Shown: in pieces, positions 46,318 through 48,247 of the stretch
Layout of the letters: every line of letters begins with the position of its first letter
Position numbering within the stretch: the stretch's first letter is position 1
DNA from: Bacteroidota bacterium
Lineage (GTDB): Bacteria; Bacteroidota; Bacteroidia; Chitinophagales; Chitinophagaceae
Direction of reading: 5' to 3'
DNA length: 48,247 nt
NCBI GenBank assembly: GCA_018268085.1
Contig: JAFDXE010000031.1
Coordinates: 1 to 48,247, forward strand
Translations under genes and position numbers: made by a program
The notes under the pieces: model-generated
Database searches by the model: none
Told to the model about the DNA's origin: nothing
What the model saw: the letters and a program-made list of their open reading frames with translations, nothing else

Positions 46318-47295
46318 TCACTCTTCTTCCCTTCCAATCATCTTACCCGAATTTTTCCAGGAATCGTTGAGCTGATCAAATTCTTTTAATTCACTTTCAG
46401 AGAAGCGTTGTTTCACGAGTGGTTTAAGATCTGGTTGCCCGGCATTAACCCATGCAGTGTACCAGAATGATGCAATGGCATAAATCGCCTGTCGCATACG
46501 GCGCTCCACCATTCCGTTCAGTTTTTTGTTGAAGGCAATGGTGAAAGCAGAAGAATACTGGCGAATGACCACACCATTTCTTTCTTCAAAAGAATATTTT
46601 TTATCTACTCCCATTTCATTGGTGAGGTCTCTTTCAAATTTCAACACGCTGTCGGATGCTTTGCCGCTTTCCAAAACACGATCCCAGATGAATGCGCCCG
46701 GATCGCTGATGTACGTTGCTTTGCCGATAAAGAAATCAAATTCTTTTTCAGCCAGTAATTCGGGAACCCTGCTTTCCCAGAATGCATGAATGCCTTTTTG
46801 ATCAGTGAGTTGCCCGTTGTGATTGCTGCTGGCGTGTAAAGGAACATGTGCATCGGCAATATAATGACCGAGCTCTGCACTGTTCTTCATGATCTTACTG
46901 AAATTTTTTTCTTTGAATGCTGCCGTTAACCTGCCGAGCATTGTTTGTACATGCCAGGGAACAATGCCATTGGCAACAATCGTGTCTTCAGTATATTTTT
47001 TAACGGCGTCTGTCCATTTATGCGGTAAAGCAGGGTAAGGATAAGTTCCGTAATAATCGATATCAATATAATGTCTTGGTGCTTCATCTTTCACGCTGTA
47101 TCTTCTTTTATCCGGATCAACGGAATGCTCTACAATAAAATCGATATTGGGTTTATACAATACCATCATTTCCGGTGGTAACAGGAATACTGAATAGTAA
47201 TTTATTTTCCGGTGACCATAGAAACCCCAGCAATAAGAAGAGAAATGACTCAGCAACAAAACAGAAAAAAATATAAACCGCAATGCAAACTTCAT
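46318..47295 (-). CDS. Secreted S1/P1 nuclease-like or zinc-dependent phospholipase C-like protein
   Basis: The 325-residue protein has a signal peptide that would be cleaved just before Trp23, leaving WGFYGHRK at the new N-terminus. In S1/P1 nucleases and phospholipase C the mature Trp1 and His6 are zinc ligands; Trp23 and His28 have this spacing. Further candidate ligands are His75, His144 and Asp148 (LGHYIADAHVPLH), His154, and His170 and Glu174 (GIHAFWES). The spacings His-x3-Asp-x5-His and His-x3-Glu match the trinuclear zinc site of P1 nuclease. Whether it cleaves nucleic acid or phospholipid cannot be decided from sequence. Its start is followed upstream by a ~100-bp gap to the DUF502 gene on the same strand. 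Confidence 0.85.
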   Translation of the reverse strand: MKFALRFIFFSVLLLSHFSSYCWGFYGHRKINYYSVFLLPPEMMVLYKPNIDFIVEHSVDPDKRRYSVKDEAPRHYIDIDYYGTYPYPALPHKWTDAVKKYTEDTIVANGIVPWHVQTMLGRLTAAFKEKNFSKIMKNSAELGHYIADAHVPLHASSNHNGQLTDQKGIHAFWESRVPELLAEKEFDFFIGKATYISDPGAFIWDRVLESGKASDSVLKFERDLTNEMGVDKKYSFEERNGVVIRQYSSAFTIAFNKKLNGMVERRMRQAIYAIASFWYTAWVNAGQPDLKPLVKQRFSESELKEFDQLNDSWKNSGKMIGREEE

Positions 47296-47399
47296 TGATG
47301 GATTGTTTATTTAAATGTAGCGAAAATTTTTACCGCAGCGAAACATCAACAGCAGATCAGTTTCAACTCATACAGGTTCCGGTAAACACGGGTATTAGA

Positions 47400-48017
47400 T
47401 CAGGATTTGTTTTTTTCATCATCAAGATCAGTAACGCCGCCGCTTACGGCAAACTTCATGGTTTGCGTGCTGCTGTGTTGTGTAATGGGCTTCACCCTGT
47501 TTTTGGGAATGATGTACACATTGCCTGCAACCGAGTAGGCCATGGGCACATATACGGCAACAAAATCCTTTAAACCAAAATCGCTCATGTCGTCACGGGT
47601 GATGAAACCGATGCGCCACACATCATTATCATCAACATTAGCCAGTACATTTTGAGTGAATTTTTTCTTGTCGCCAGCAAATGCTTCAAAAAAATCCCGG
47701 GTGGTTCCGTAAATATGTTTGATCCCCGGTGCTTTTTGCATGAATTTATCCATGAAGCTTACGATCCTTCCGGTGATGAAGAAGGAACTGAAGTAGCCGA
47801 TGAGGATGATCATCCCGATAATAACAACGAAGCCCAGCCCATAGTTTTGAACATGAACCTGGCCTTTATCATCTATAGAAGAAAAGAGTGGCAGCCAGCT
47901 ATCAACGGTAGATACCACAACATACAATGCATACAAAGTGATGGCTATTGGAGCCAGTATGAGTAAGCCTTGTAAAAAATACTGCAGTAACTTTTTAAAG
48001 CTGAAACGATTTCCCAT
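47400..48017 (-). CDS. DUF502-family membrane protein
   Basis: The 205-residue protein has two membrane segments (~17-37 and ~60-82) and the family's typical motif PGIKHIYGTTRDFFEAFAGD in the following soluble part, with the C-terminal hydrophilic tail DLDDEKNKS. DUF502 proteins are widespread in bacteria and have no agreed function. It precedes the nuclease-like gene on the same strand. A TACCTTTG element lies upstream. Confidence 0.92.
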   Translation of the reverse strand: MGNRFSFKKLLQYFLQGLLILAPIAITLYALYVVVSTVDSWLPLFSSIDDKGQVHVQNYGLGFVVIIGMIILIGYFSSFFITGRIVSFMDKFMQKAPGIKHIYGTTRDFFEAFAGDKKKFTQNVLANVDDNDVWRIGFITRDDMSDFGLKDFVAVYVPMAYSVAGNVYIIPKNRVKPITQHSSTQTMKFAVSGGVTDLDDEKNKS

Positions 48018-48034
48018 ATAAATATTTTAATGGT

Positions 48035-48042
48035 CAAAGGTA
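48035..48042 (-). promoter_or_regulatory. TAnnTTTG -7 element for the DUF502 gene
   Basis: TACCTTTG on the minus strand lies 17 nt before the start codon and fits the -7 consensus. Confidence 0.42.
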
Positions 48043-48102
48043 AGGTGAATGGTGGGGAATGTTTTTAGGAATGCGAAAGTGCAGGAACGCGAAAGTGTGT
48101 AG

Positions 48103-48244
48103 GAACGCGGATTTGGCGGATTTATAGGATGAGCACAGATTTTTTGAATGTTTGATTTTAAGCATTCTTCAGCGAGCATCCATTCAATCAGCGTCATCTG
48201 CGTTCCTATGATTTCTTTTTTGGAACGCGGATTTGGCGGATCTA
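48103..48244. repeat. Intergenic repeat with direct and inverted copies
   Basis: The string GGAACGCGGATTTGGCGGAT occurs at 48103-48122 and again near 48222-48241. Between them, atcagcgtcatctgcgttcc is an inverted, diverged copy of the same phrase. The region does not code for protein and the right copy reaches the window edge. Confidence 0.75.
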
Positions 48245-48247
48245 AAG

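Noticed and set aside
1..48247. Search for insertion sequences, prophage, toxin-antitoxin or defence genes
   Set aside because: No transposase, integrase, phage structural, restriction or toxin-like sequence was recognised among the coding regions.

Overview
The window looks like a chromosomal segment of a Bacteroidota bacterium, most likely a member of the Chitinophagaceae or a close relative. This rests on several independent signs. There are very large secreted proteins built from Ig, PKD, LamG and SdrD_B-like modules with C-terminal tails of the type IX secretion (T9SS) sort. A propeller/Y_Y_Y sensor kinase is present. Many genes are preceded by TAnnTTTG -7 elements, and Shine-Dalgarno sequences are scarce. 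No phage, plasmid, insertion sequence or CRISPR array is visible.

Layout. Positions 1-1753 (minus) hold the start of a secreted protein cut by the window edge and, upstream of it, a disordered Tyr/Pro/Ser-rich secreted protein with 75-bp repeats. Positions 1851-5745 (plus) hold a two-component pair, a propeller sensor kinase and a NarL/LuxR-type regulator. Both genes are preceded by nearly the same palindrome. A tRNA-Arg(CCG) and a MarC-family membrane protein follow on the minus strand.

Positions 6827-22123 encode one 5098-residue surface protein. It contains three LamG domains, three copies of a ~490-residue beta-rich module, leucine-rich repeats, two MopE-like metal-binding motifs, a sedolisin-like/subtilisin-like protease domain, MBG domains carrying a hexapeptide array, seven Ig-like repeats, two SdrD_B-like domains and a T9SS tail. 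It is followed by a TPR-adenylate cyclase receptor, a small acidic protein, a pterin carbinolamine dehydratase, an FN3-type secreted protein and a 2080-residue fungalysin (M36) metalloprotease with a long Ig/PKD array.

Positions 33870-40342 hold two small exported proteins and a second signalling cluster: a CHASE3/six-PAS histidine kinase, a LuxR-type regulator and a lone receiver. From 40450 to the end the minus strand is housekeeping: a long-chain acyl-CoA synthetase, a TPR protein, a DUF1015 protein next to phosphoserine aminotransferase (serC), an S1/P1 nuclease or phospholipase C-like zinc enzyme, and a DUF502 membrane protein. The gaps at 46083-46294 and 48103-48244 hold repeated non-coding sequence.

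Overall the window combines cell-surface and secreted degradative or adhesive giants with signalling receptors, beside ordinary metabolism. The strongest candidates for something undescribed are the hexapeptide array and the embedded His-less protease in the giant protein, the shared palindrome upstream of the first two-component pair, the Tyr-x-x-hydrophobic-Pro repeat protein, and the DUF1015-serC pairing.
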